Shown here in pieces: positions 44,078-52,229 of a stretch of DNA of 64,000 bases. The DNA lies in the NCBI RefSeq assembly GCF_014203355.1, contig NZ_JACHIR010000001.1, positions 2,358,038 to 2,422,037 of the forward strand. Direction: 5' to 3'. The translations under genes were made by a program, and so were the position numbers. The DNA comes from Kutzneria kofuensis. GTDB taxonomy: Bacteria; Actinomycetota; Actinomycetes; Mycobacteriales; Pseudonocardiaceae. The notes beneath the pieces were generated by a model. The model was not told the DNA's origin. It worked only from the letters and a program-made list of their open reading frames with translations, and ran no database searches. Each line of letters starts with the position of its first letter. The first letter of the stretch is position 1.

Positions 44078-44608
44078 GTGGACGCCAGCGACGACCTCAA
44101 GGCGCGGGCCCGGATCCGGGACGCGGCGATACTGCGCTTCGGCCGGGACGGATTCGCGGCGGCGCCGGTGCGGCGGATCGCCGCGGACGCGCGGGTGTCG
44201 GCGGCGCTGGTGGTGCACCACTTCGGGTCCAAGCAGGGGCTGATCGAGGCGTGCGACGCCCACGCGATGGCGATCGCGAGGCAGGCGCGGCACGCCGAGG
44301 GAGCCGGGCCGATGCTGAGCTACCTGGCGCGGGCCATGGTGGAGCGGCCGGCGGAGACGGCGGCGATGTTCGACGAGATGGTCGCCGTGACGGAGCGGAC
44401 GCTGGCCGACCGGGGCGCGCGGCCGGCGGCGGATCCGAGGCTGCGGGCGGTGGTCCTGGTCTGCATGGAACTGGGCGGATTCGCACTGCACGACCAACTC
44501 GGCCGCCACCTCGGCGTGGACCCGTTCGGCCCGGACGGCATGGCCCGTCTGGGCAAGGCGATGGGCGAGCTGCTGCTGGGTGGCCTGTTCGACGGGGAGA
44601 AACCGTGA
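44078..44608 (+). CDS. TetR-family transcriptional regulator
   Basis: 176 residues from GTG 44078. The helix-turn-helix is DDLKARARIRDAAILRFGRD, then VRRIAADARVSAALVVHHFG and SKQGLIEACD, standard TetR spacing. The C-terminal ligand domain is short. An in-frame GTG at 43982 would add 32 residues encoded by the palindromic region, so the later start is preferred. The stop overlaps the DUF6653 gene (GTGA), so the two form an operon. Confidence 0.83.
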   Translation: MDASDDLKARARIRDAAILRFGRDGFAAAPVRRIAADARVSAALVVHHFGSKQGLIEACDAHAMAIARQARHAEGAGPMLSYLARAMVERPAETAAMFDEMVAVTERTLADRGARPAADPRLRAVVLVCMELGGFALHDQLGRHLGVDPFGPDGMARLGKAMGELLLGGLFDGEKP

Positions 44609-45078
44609 ACTCTCTTGAACGAGCGTTTCGAATGGACGACGAGACCTGGCGCCGGCACGCGAATCCGTGGAGCGTGTGGACCCGGTTCGCGGCGATTCCG
44701 GTGCTGCTGCTGGCGGTCTGGAGCCGGGACTGGATCGGCTGGTGGTGCCTGGCGCCGCTGGCGGCGGTGGTGCTGTGGCTGTTCGTGAACCCCGGCGCGT
44801 TCCCACCCGTCGACAATCCGACGAGCTGGGCGGCGCGGGGCATCTACGGCGAGCGGATGTGGCTGCGACACCGGGAATCGCTGGGCCCGGAGAACCGGCG
44901 GGTGTTGCGGCTGCTGGCGATTCCGGGGGTCGTGGGCATCGCGATGGTGGCGTGGGGCCTGATCGCGCTGGACGTCTGGCCGACGGTCTTCGGCGCCACG
45001 CTGGTGGTGCTGGCGCAGCTGTGGCGCATCGACCGGCTGACCCGCGTGTACGACGACGCCCACGGCCGGACCGTATAG
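44605..45078 (+). CDS. DUF6653-like membrane protein
   Basis: 157 residues with helices at about 30-45, 47-64, 101-118 and 120-138. Landmarks are MDDETWRRHANPWSVWTRFA near the start and PTSWAARGIYGERMWL (about 73-88). These small actinobacterial and archaeal membrane proteins have no assigned function. GTG start overlapping the TetR stop, GGGGAGA upstream. Presumably controlled by that regulator. Confidence 0.7.
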   Translation: MNSLERAFRMDDETWRRHANPWSVWTRFAAIPVLLLAVWSRDWIGWWCLAPLAAVVLWLFVNPGAFPPVDNPTSWAARGIYGERMWLRHRESLGPENRRVLRLLAIPGVVGIAMVAWGLIALDVWPTVFGATLVVLAQLWRIDRLTRVYDDAHGRTV

Positions 45079-45087
45079 CCTGCTGTA
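45074..45087. promoter_or_regulatory. Response-regulator-type palindrome upstream of CPBP gene
   Basis: TATAGCCTGCTGTA is nearly identical to TACAGCCTGCTGTA at 47931-47944. Both lie with centres about 61-67 bp before starts that look leaderless. Likely bound by the NarL/LuxR-type response regulator encoded at 46000-46656. Confidence 0.6.
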
Positions 45088-45145
45088 CCCGGCTTCGGGT
45101 GCGCGCGGGAATGACCTCGGCCGCACCGGCTGGTGTGCTCTCCCG

Positions 45146-46027
45146 GTGACAATCACCGAAACCGCCCCCGGACTTCGGGGCAGCATCCGCCGCCGCCCGC
45201 TGACCTGGTTCTTCGTGCTGGCCAACCTGCTGAGCTGGGCCGCGTGGACGCCGTACATCCTGTCCGAGAACGGCTTGGGACTGCTGCACTTCAGCTTCCC
45301 GAGCCTGCTCGGCACCAGCCAGCTCGCCGGCGTCCTGCCCGGCGCCTACCTCGGCCCGATCTTCTCGGCGTACCTCGTCACGGCGGTCGCCGACGGCCGG
45401 CCGGGGCTGCGCCGCTGGGTGGGGCGACTGGCCAACTGGCGGGTCAGTTGGCGTTGGTACGTGGGCGTTGTCGTCGCCGTGCCGGCCGTGCTGACCATCG
45501 CCTCGGTGGCTTTGTCGGATCAGAACCCGGCGCTGCCGGCGGTTGCGACGCTGGCCGCGTACGTGCCCGGCCTCGTGCTGCAGATGATCACCACCGGCCT
45601 GGCCGAGGAGCCGGGCTGGCGCGACTTCGCCCTGCCCCGCCTGCAAAGTCGCTTCGGCCCGTTGGGCGGCACGCTGGTCCTCGGTCCGCTGTGGGGTGTC
45701 TGGCACCTCCCGCTGTTCTTCTCCGAGTGGGGCAACTGGCCCCACTGGACCTGGCTGACGCCGGTCGAGTTCGTCGCCACCTGCGTCACGTTCAGCATCA
45801 TCATGACCTGGGTGTTCAACCGGACCGGGGAGAGCCTGCCGATCGCGATGCTGTTGCACACCAGCGTGAACAACTTCTTCTCGATCGCCTGGTCCGAGAT
45901 GTTCCCGTCGCTGCCGATCCAGGCCACCTCGCACGCGTTCCTGCTCGGCTCCGGCACGATCGCGCTCGTGCTGCTGGTCGTGACCCGCGGCCGTCTCGGC
46001 TATCGGGCGCCGGTGGCCTTGAGGTAG
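45146..46027 (+). CDS. CPBP-family intramembrane metalloprotease
   Basis: 293 residues, about eight membrane helices. Motif 1 EEPGWRDFALPRL (about 151-163) carries the catalytic Glu pair and Arg; motif 2 is GVWHLPLFF (about 190) with a metal His; motif 3 LLHTSVNN (about 231) has His and Asn. This Abi/CAAX family includes prenyl-protein proteases and bacteriocin self-immunity proteins. GTG start; no clear ribosome site, so possibly leaderless. It overlaps the convergent response-regulator gene by 28 nt and shares an operator with that system. Confidence 0.87.
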   Translation: MTITETAPGLRGSIRRRPLTWFFVLANLLSWAAWTPYILSENGLGLLHFSFPSLLGTSQLAGVLPGAYLGPIFSAYLVTAVADGRPGLRRWVGRLANWRVSWRWYVGVVVAVPAVLTIASVALSDQNPALPAVATLAAYVPGLVLQMITTGLAEEPGWRDFALPRLQSRFGPLGGTLVLGPLWGVWHLPLFFSEWGNWPHWTWLTPVEFVATCVTFSIIMTWVFNRTGESLPIAMLLHTSVNNFFSIAWSEMFPSLPIQATSHAFLLGSGTIALVLLVVTRGRLGYRAPVALR

Positions 46028-46656
46028 CGCAACACCGCCGTGACGCGCCGATCGGCACTGTCGGTCGGCGCGAGATCCAGTTTCGCGAAGATGCTGCGAA
46101 TGTGCTTGTGCACGGCCCCGTCCGTGACCACCAGCCGCTCGGCGATGGCGCTGTTGCCCAGTCCCTCGGCCATCAGCGCCAGCACGTCGCGTTCACGGGC
46201 GCTCAGCCGCTCCAACCGCTTGTCCGGACGGGTGCGGACCATCAGCTGGGCCACAACCTCGGGGTCGATCGCCGTGCCGCCGCCGGCCACCCGCCGCAGC
46301 GCGTCCAGGAACTCCTCGACCCGGCCGACGCGCTCCTTGAGCAGGTAGCCGAGCCCGGAACCGCCCGTGGTGAACAGCTCGGTGGCGAACGCCTGCTCCA
46401 CGTACGCCGACAACACCAGCACCGCCAGCTCCGGCCTCCTTCGCCGCGCCTCCACCGCCGCCACGATCCCCTCGTCGGTGTGGGTCGGCGGCATCCGAAC
46501 GTCCACAATGGCCACATCGGGCCCGTGCTCGCCCACGGCGGCGAGGAAGTCCGCGGCATTGGCCACGGTCGCCACCACGTCGATGCCCTCGGCCTTGAGC
46601 AGCAACGCGAGGCCCTCGCGCAGCAACGAGTCGTCTTCGGCGATCACAATCCGCAT
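46000..46656 (-). CDS. NarL/LuxR-family response regulator
   Basis: 218 residues. Receiver domain with acidic EDD at 7-9, phospho-accepting Asp52 (DVAIVDVRMPP) and Lys near 108 (YLLKER). C-terminal LuxR helix-turn-helix (about 150-210): LSARERDVLALMAEGLGNSA, VTDGAVHKHIRSIFAKLDL. Its gene overlaps the histidine kinase gene by 13 nt. Its probable targets are the palindromes at 45074 and 47931. Confidence 0.92.
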   Translation of the reverse strand: MRIVIAEDDSLLREGLALLLKAEGIDVVATVANAADFLAAVGEHGPDVAIVDVRMPPTHTDEGIVAAVEARRRRPELAVLVLSAYVEQAFATELFTTGGSGLGYLLKERVGRVEEFLDALRRVAGGGTAIDPEVVAQLMVRTRPDKRLERLSARERDVLALMAEGLGNSAIAERLVVTDGAVHKHIRSIFAKLDLAPTDSADRRVTAVLRYLKATGAR

Positions 46657-47876
46657 GGCAGGCTCACAGTCACCACAGTAGGTCCCCCGACGGGACTGGT
46701 CAGCTCGAACACGCCGTCGTGCGCCTCGACGCGGCGGCGGATCCCGGTCAATCCGGAGCCGCCGTGCTCGTCGGCACCGCCGGCTCCGTCGTCGGTGATC
46801 TCCACGCACAGCCGGTCCTCCCGGCGGCGGAGGGAAACCGTGGCGGCGGTGGCCTGACTGTGCCGGGCGACGTTGGTGAGCGCCTCGGCCACCACGAAGT
46901 ACGCCGTCGCCTCGACGGAAACGGCGCAGCGGTCGGGCATGTCGGTGTCGAGGCGGCAACTCACCGGGCAGGCGGCGGCCAACGCGGTGAGGGCGTCGGG
47001 CAGGCTGCGGTCGGCCAGCACCGGCGGCAGGATGCTGCGGACGACCCCGCGCAACTCGGCGAGCGCCTGCTCGGCGGCGTCCTGCGCGCGGTCGAGAATC
47101 TCCTTGCTGGCGGCCGGGTCCCGGGTCAGCGCCCGTTGCGCCGCACCGATCAGCACGGTGACGGCGACGAGCCGGTTCTGTGTGCCGTCGTGCAGCGACC
47201 GCTCGATCCGCCGCAGCTCGGCGGCGTGCGCGTCCAGGGCGGCCGCGCGGGTGGCGGTCAGCTGGGCCACGCGCAGCGCCAGGTCGGCGTCGGGATCGGG
47301 CGACAGCAGGCGAATTCCCGGCCACGCCTGCAACCACGCCATCGGCGGCAGCACCACCACCGTGATCACCAGCGCCGCGATGCCGATCAGGAAGACCAGG
47401 AACGCGCCGGGCCAGTCGGTCACGGCGAAGAACCCCTGCGCCGGCGTGGCCGCCCCGGGCGGGACCAGCCGCCACCACAGCGGGAACGAGGCGTCGTGCA
47501 GGACGTCGATCGGCAGTGTCAGCGCGGCCGCGCCGAGCAGAAAGCCGACCGTGGCGTGGCCGACCAGCCAGCCGAGTTCCCGGCGCACCGCGGGTTCGGC
47601 CAGGGCGTCACGCGGCCGGGCCGGCAGCGGCTCCGGGCTGATGATCTCCCGTCCCCAGCGGGACAGCCGGCCGCGCTCCCGGTCCGCGACCGCGCGCACC
47701 ATCCGCAGCGCCGCCGGCAGCAGCAGGATGCCGACGCCGACCAGGCACAGCGCCGCCGTGGCGAGCAGCCACGCCAGCGCCGCCAGCGCGAACAGCCCGG
47801 TGCCGAGGCCGCCGGCGAGGTGTTCGAGCGCGTCCAGCACGGCACGGGCCCGACCGACCACGTATCGGGTGGACAT
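46644..47876 (-). CDS. Sensor histidine kinase (NarL-partner type, HisKA_3)
   Basis: 410 residues. Membrane helices at about 25-60, 105-125 and 155-185 enclose a small extracytoplasmic part. His229 in RRIERSLHDGTQNRLVAV is the phosphorylation site. The HATPase domain has VVAEALTNVARHSQA (N box) and DDGAGG/GSGLTGIRRRVE (G boxes). ATG lies 7 nt after TATCGT, so the mRNA is probably leaderless. It forms a two-gene operon with the response regulator. Confidence 0.92.
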   Translation of the reverse strand: MSTRYVVGRARAVLDALEHLAGGLGTGLFALAALAWLLATAALCLVGVGILLLPAALRMVRAVADRERGRLSRWGREIISPEPLPARPRDALAEPAVRRELGWLVGHATVGFLLGAAALTLPIDVLHDASFPLWWRLVPPGAATPAQGFFAVTDWPGAFLVFLIGIAALVITVVVLPPMAWLQAWPGIRLLSPDPDADLALRVAQLTATRAAALDAHAAELRRIERSLHDGTQNRLVAVTVLIGAAQRALTRDPAASKEILDRAQDAAEQALAELRGVVRSILPPVLADRSLPDALTALAAACPVSCRLDTDMPDRCAVSVEATAYFVVAEALTNVARHSQATAATVSLRRREDRLCVEITDDGAGGADEHGGSGLTGIRRRVEAHDGVFELTSPVGGPTVVTVSLPCGL

Positions 47877-47930
47877 GCCCCGGACGATAGGCCACCCGCC
47901 GGGGCGGCAGCCACGCCGAACGGCCAGAAG

Positions 47931-47944
47931 TACAGCCTGCTGTA
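47931..47944. promoter_or_regulatory. Response-regulator-type palindrome in a divergent promoter
   Basis: TACAGC-CT-GCTGTA is a perfect inverted repeat 55 bp from the histidine kinase ATG and 60 bp from the ATG of the 56-residue membrane protein on the other strand. It matches 45074-45087 except for one base. Confidence 0.7.
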
Positions 47945-48003
47945 CCTCGGACTCTCCCGGCCGCTGGATCGCCCGGCGCACCCCGGATTCCTAGGGTCGT
48001 GCC

Positions 48004-48174
48004 ATGACCAAAACCCGTCCCGTCCTCTGGGTCCTGCTCGTGATCAGCGCCGTTGGCAACGTCGTGACGTCCGCTTCCGGCCAGAACGTCCTCATCGGCA
48101 TCGGTTTCGGGGTGCTCACGCTGGCGTTCGGCGGAGCCCTGGTCGCTCACCACTACCGGAATCGGCGTGGTTGA
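48004..48174 (+). CDS. 56-residue two-helix membrane protein
   Basis: Reads MTKTRPVLWVLLVISAVGNV, VTSASGQNVLIGIGFGVLTL, AFGGALVAHHYRNRRG: two membrane helices with a basic tail. Good codon bias. The ATG is 7 nt after TAGGGT (47992-47997), so probably leaderless. It is divergent from the two-component operon and shares its operator, making it a likely member of the same regulon. Confidence 0.7.
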   Translation: MTKTRPVLWVLLVISAVGNVVTSASGQNVLIGIGFGVLTLAFGGALVAHHYRNRRG

Positions 48175-48220
48175 CGCGCCCCCGGCACGGCAGTTGACGC
48201 GCCTGTCCGCCCCTCGTACA

Positions 48221-48246
48221 TTGACTCGCTGGTGTAAACGTTTTCA
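48221..48246 (+). promoter_or_regulatory. Promoter with LacI-type operator before sugar dehydrogenase-like gene
   Basis: TTGACT (48221-48226) is followed by the palindrome TGTAAACGTTTTCA (48233-48246), centred on ACGT as in LacI/CcpA-type operators and placed between the expected -35 and -10. Repressor binding would block transcription until a sugar signal appears. Confidence 0.65.
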
Positions 48247-48294
48247 TCGCCGCCGCCGCGCCGACAGATCCGATGCGAATGGAAGGTGCGGGCT

Positions 48295-50379
48295 GTGGCC
48301 AGAACGAGCCTTGCCAGACTGGCCGCCGCGGTGGTGGCGGCGCTTGCCGTCGTCACCGCGGCCGCGGGTCAGGCCTCGGCGGCGGACACGTTGCTGTCGC
48401 AGGGAAAACCCGTCGTGGCGTCCTCATCCGGCGGCTGCTGCCAGCCGGCCAACGCCGTCGACGGCAACACCGCGACCCGGTGGGCCAGCGCGGCGAACGT
48501 CGATCCGTCCTGGATCTACGTCGACCTCGGCGCCCCCTACGCCGTCGACCGGGTGCAGCTGACCTGGGACGCCTCGTGCGCGAAGGCGTACCGGGTCGAG
48601 GTCTCCCCCGACACGACCAACTGGACCGCGATCTACACGACCACCGCCGGCAAGGGCGGCGTGGAGAACCTCACCGGACTGTCCGGAACCGGTCGGTACG
48701 TCCGGGTGTACGGCACCACGCGGTGCCGTACCGACGCCAGCAAGGGCTACTCGCTCGACGAGTTCCAGGTCTACGGCAGCGGCGGCGACCCCACGCCGCC
48801 GACCCCGCCGGGCACGCCGACCCTGGTGAGCGACACGCCGAGCAGCGCCACCATCCAGTGGCCGGCCTCGACCGACAACGTCGGCGTCACCGGCTACGAC
48901 ATCTACCACGACGGGCAGCTGTGCGCGCAGGTCGACGGGACCACGCTGACCGGCACCTGCACCGGCCTGAACCCCGCCACCAACTACGGCTTCTACGTCA
49001 ACGCCCGCGACGCCGCCGGCAACGTCTCGCAGCCCAGCCCCACGCTGTCGATCACCACGCCGCCGTCGGACGACCACCAGCCGCCGACCGCGCCGACCAA
49101 CGTGCACACCACCTCGGTCACCAGCACCAGCATCGGCCTGGCCTGGACGGCGTCCACGGACAACGTCGGCGTCACCGGCTACACGGTCTACAACCTGGTC
49201 AACGGCTCGCCGGTCGCGATCGGCGCCTCCAACGGCGCCTCCCCCAGCGCGCAGCTGAGCGCCCTGACGCCGAACACGACGTATCACCTGCAGGTCACCG
49301 CCTCCGACGCGAACAAGAACGTCAGCCCGCCGTCGCCCGCGCTGGACGTGACCACGTCCAGCGGCTCCTGCACCCAGCCGGTCTGCACCGTCACCCAGGT
49401 CGGCGCCAGTGACGACGTGGTGTGGGGCCTGGTCACGCTGCCGGACGGCACAATCCTGTTCAACGAGCGGGACGTGCACGACATCGTGCACCTGAACCCC
49501 AGGACCGGGGCCAAGAAGGTCATCGGCACGGTGCCGAACGTGCAGAGCACCGACGGCGAGGGCGGCCTGACCGGCCTGGAGATCAACCCGGTCAGCTTCG
49601 GCGCCGACCACTGGCTCTACATCATGCACACTTCGCCGTCGGACAACCGGATCGTGCGCATCAAGTACGACCCCAACGCCGACAGCCTGCAGACGTCCAC
49701 CGAGCAGATCCTGGTCACCGGCATCGCCCGCAACAAGTACCACAACGGCGGCCGGCTGCGGTTCAGCCCCGATGGCAAGTACCTGTACGCCGGCACCGGC
49801 GACGCGCAGAACGGCGACAACGCGCAGAACACCAGCAGCCTGAACGGGAAGGTGCTGCGGATCAACCCGGACGGCAGCATCCCCGCGGACAACCCGTTCC
49901 ACAACGCCGTCTGGAGCTTCGGGCACCGCAACGTGCAGGGGCTGGCGTTCGACTCGCAGGGCCGGCTGTGGGAGCAGGAGTTCGGCAACAGCGTGATGGA
50001 CGAGACGAACCTGATCGTGAAGGGCGGCAACTACGGCTGGCCGTCCTGCGAGGGAACGTCCGGCAGCTGTGGCAATTCCGCCTACATCAAGCCCAAGCAC
50101 ACCTATCCGGTCGCGCAGGGCTCGTGCAGCGGCATCACCATCGTGCGTGACGTGCTCTACGTGGCCTGCGAACGCGGAACCCGGCTCTACCGCGAGGTGA
50201 TCAGCGGCGACAGCCTGACCAACGTGCAGGTGTTCTTCGACGGCACCTACGGCCGGCTGCGCACCGTCGAGCCCGCACCCGACGGCGGCATCTGGCTGAC
50301 CACCTCCAACAACGGCGACAAGGACAGCACCCCGCACAACAGCAACGACCAGATCTTCCACGTGTCGCTGGGAAGCTAG
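48295..50379 (+). CDS. Secreted F5/8C-FN3-FN3-PQQ-type sugar dehydrogenase
   Basis: 694 residues. Signal peptide (about 1-30). A discoidin/CBM32 domain (about 33-160: GKPVVASSSGGCCQPANAVD, WIYVDLGAPYAVDRVQLTW) is followed by two fibronectin type III repeats (about 172-258 and 268-355, each with ASTDNVGVTGY). The C-terminal six-bladed propeller (about 368-694) is of the soluble glucose/sorbosone dehydrogenase type (LEINPVSFGADHWLYIMHTS, KYHNGGRLRFSPDGKYLYAG, NYGWPSCEG). It likely binds and oxidises polysaccharide-derived sugars. GTG 48295 is preferred over 48286 because GGAAGG lies 8 nt upstream. Confidence 0.88.
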   Translation: MARTSLARLAAAVVAALAVVTAAAGQASAADTLLSQGKPVVASSSGGCCQPANAVDGNTATRWASAANVDPSWIYVDLGAPYAVDRVQLTWDASCAKAYRVEVSPDTTNWTAIYTTTAGKGGVENLTGLSGTGRYVRVYGTTRCRTDASKGYSLDEFQVYGSGGDPTPPTPPGTPTLVSDTPSSATIQWPASTDNVGVTGYDIYHDGQLCAQVDGTTLTGTCTGLNPATNYGFYVNARDAAGNVSQPSPTLSITTPPSDDHQPPTAPTNVHTTSVTSTSIGLAWTASTDNVGVTGYTVYNLVNGSPVAIGASNGASPSAQLSALTPNTTYHLQVTASDANKNVSPPSPALDVTTSSGSCTQPVCTVTQVGASDDVVWGLVTLPDGTILFNERDVHDIVHLNPRTGAKKVIGTVPNVQSTDGEGGLTGLEINPVSFGADHWLYIMHTSPSDNRIVRIKYDPNADSLQTSTEQILVTGIARNKYHNGGRLRFSPDGKYLYAGTGDAQNGDNAQNTSSLNGKVLRINPDGSIPADNPFHNAVWSFGHRNVQGLAFDSQGRLWEQEFGNSVMDETNLIVKGGNYGWPSCEGTSGSCGNSAYIKPKHTYPVAQGSCSGITIVRDVLYVACERGTRLYREVISGDSLTNVQVFFDGTYGRLRTVEPAPDGGIWLTTSNNGDKDSTPHNSNDQIFHVSLGS

Positions 50380-51020
50380 AGCGCCGCGTCGACCGCTTCG
50401 CCGAGACTGTCCACGATGGACATTCCGGCGAAGTGGTCGCGGGCGTGCAGGGCGTCCCGGCCCGCGTGGTAGAGCCGGAACTGCGTGCCACACTCCCGTG
50501 CGGCGACGGCGTCGTCGACGCTGTCGCCCACGAGGAGCACAGTGGACGGATCGAACCCGAGCTCGTCGAGCTGCCGGCGCAGATGCGGGGCCTTGCGGCC
50601 ACGCTCGCCGTCCCGCAACCCGTCTACCGCGGCGAAGAAGCCGGCGATGCCGGTCCTCTGCACCAACGGCATCAGTTCGTCGTGCGGATACATCGACAGC
50701 AGCGACTGCGTGCGACCCGCACCCTGCCAGCGCTGCAACGACGTCAGGGCGTCGTGTGTCAACGGAATGGTGTCGCGTCGCTTCACGTACGCGGTTTGGA
50801 AGTGCACCGCGAGCGCCGCCTGCTCGGCGTCGGACAGCTCCCGGCCGGCCAACCGGTTGTAGAACAGCGGAATCGGCTGCGCGTGGTGCCGCTGGTACAG
50901 CTCGCGCGTGACGGCCGGCAGCCCGGCGGCGTGGAACGCCTCGATGGTGGACTCGATCAGCGCGGCGCCGTCGCCGAACAGCGTGCCGTTCCAGTCCCAG
51001 ACGATGTGCTCCACAATCAT
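50376..51020 (-). CDS. HAD-superfamily phosphatase
   Basis: 214 residues. Motif I DWNGTLFGDG (about 9-18) with nucleophile Asp (WDWN) and a helical cap (about 18-90). Motif II is in SLLSMYP, the motif III Lys in RGRKAPHLRR, and motif IV LLVGDSVDDAVAA (about 164-176). Phosphoglycolate-phosphatase-like in shape; substrate unknown. It ends tail-to-tail with the sugar dehydrogenase gene (4-nt overlap) and is divergent from the MFS gene. Confidence 0.87.
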   Translation of the reverse strand: MIVEHIVWDWNGTLFGDGAALIESTIEAFHAAGLPAVTRELYQRHHAQPIPLFYNRLAGRELSDAEQAALAVHFQTAYVKRRDTIPLTHDALTSLQRWQGAGRTQSLLSMYPHDELMPLVQRTGIAGFFAAVDGLRDGERGRKAPHLRRQLDELGFDPSTVLLVGDSVDDAVAARECGTQFRLYHAGRDALHARDHFAGMSIVDSLGEAVDAAL

Positions 51021-51059
51021 GTTCCCCCCGAACGGTCCCGGTCAGTATATTGGCGTCAC

Positions 51060-52229
51060 GTGCTCACCCGTCGCCTGACCGCCGTGCTCGCCGCCACATG
51101 CGCCGTCACGTCGTCGAACATCTACCTGATCCAGCCGGTGCTCGGGCAGGTGGCCGCCGACCTGCGGATAGGCGAGGGCACCGCCGGCATCGTGCCGACC
51201 GCCACCCAGCTCGGCTACGCGGCGGGCATCCTGCTGCTGGTGCCGCTGGGCGACATCCGCAATCGCCGCCCGCTGATCCTGTCCATGATGGCGGCGACCA
51301 CTCTCGCGCTGGCCGGGGCGGCGCTGGCGCCGTCGGTGGGCTGGCTCGCCGCGGCCGGGTTCGCGATCGGCCTGCTCACCCCGATTCCGCAGGTGGTGCT
51401 GCCGCTCGGGGTGGCGCTGGCCGGCGGCGAGCGCAGCGGTCACGTGGTCGGCATCCTGCAGGGCGGTCTCCTGGTCGGGTTGCTGGCGTCACGCGCGTAC
51501 GCCGGCGCGATCGGGCAGGTGCTCGGCTGGCGGCAGGTCTATTGGTGCTCGGTGGCGATGATGGTGATCGTCGGCCTTGTCCTGGTGCGCACGCTGCCCA
51601 GCGCGCCGCCGCATTCGTCGATGAGCTATCCGGCGGTGGTGCGGTCGCTGCCGAGGTTGTTGCTGGGCAACCGGATCGTGCTCGGGGTGTGCGCGGCCGG
51701 CGTGGTCGTCGGCGCCGCCTTCGGCACGTTCTGGAACACGTTGTCGTTCGTTTTGCTGCACGAGTTCGACCTCGGCCCGGCGATCGTCGGCCTGTTCGGG
51801 CTGGTCGCGGCGGCCAGCGCGCTCACGTCGCCGCTGGCCGGCCGGCTCACGGACCGGTTCGGTCCCCGTCTCGGCCAGTTCACGCTGGTCGGTCTCGTGC
51901 TGCTGGCCTGGGTGGCGCTGGCCGTCGGTCCACAGTGGATCGGCTGGTTCGTCATCGGCACGGTCCTGCTGGATGTCGGCGTCTGGGGCAACCAGGTGGT
52001 GAACCAGGCCGTTCTGTTCGGTTTGGACAGTGCCCACCACAACCGGTTGAACACGCTGTACTTCTTCACCCGGTTCCTCGGCATCGCCGCCGGATCCGCG
52101 TTCGGTGCGCAGCTCTGGGACGCGTGGGGGTGGTCCGCGGTCGCCGCCCTCGGGCTGCTCGCCTCGGCCGTCGGGCTGCCGGCCGCCGTGCTGGCCGCGC
52201 CGAGGTCAGAGCGCCAGCACGCGGGATAG
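51060..52229 (+). CDS. MFS transporter (12 helices)
   Basis: 389 residues with twelve hydrophobic helices. The loop motif GDIRNRRPL (after helix 2) and GRLTDRFGPRLG (after helix 8) fit the MFS A-motif. It resembles bacterial drug or sugar efflux proteins of the YbcL/AraJ kind. GTG start 8 nt after a TATATT -10 box, so probably leaderless. The 3' end overlaps menC-like gene by 24 nt on the opposite strand. Confidence 0.88.
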   Translation: MLTRRLTAVLAATCAVTSSNIYLIQPVLGQVAADLRIGEGTAGIVPTATQLGYAAGILLLVPLGDIRNRRPLILSMMAATTLALAGAALAPSVGWLAAAGFAIGLLTPIPQVVLPLGVALAGGERSGHVVGILQGGLLVGLLASRAYAGAIGQVLGWRQVYWCSVAMMVIVGLVLVRTLPSAPPHSSMSYPAVVRSLPRLLLGNRIVLGVCAAGVVVGAAFGTFWNTLSFVLLHEFDLGPAIVGLFGLVAAASALTSPLAGRLTDRFGPRLGQFTLVGLVLLAWVALAVGPQWIGWFVIGTVLLDVGVWGNQVVNQAVLFGLDSAHHNRLNTLYFFTRFLGIAAGSAFGAQLWDAWGWSAVAALGLLASAVGLPAAVLAAPRSERQHAG

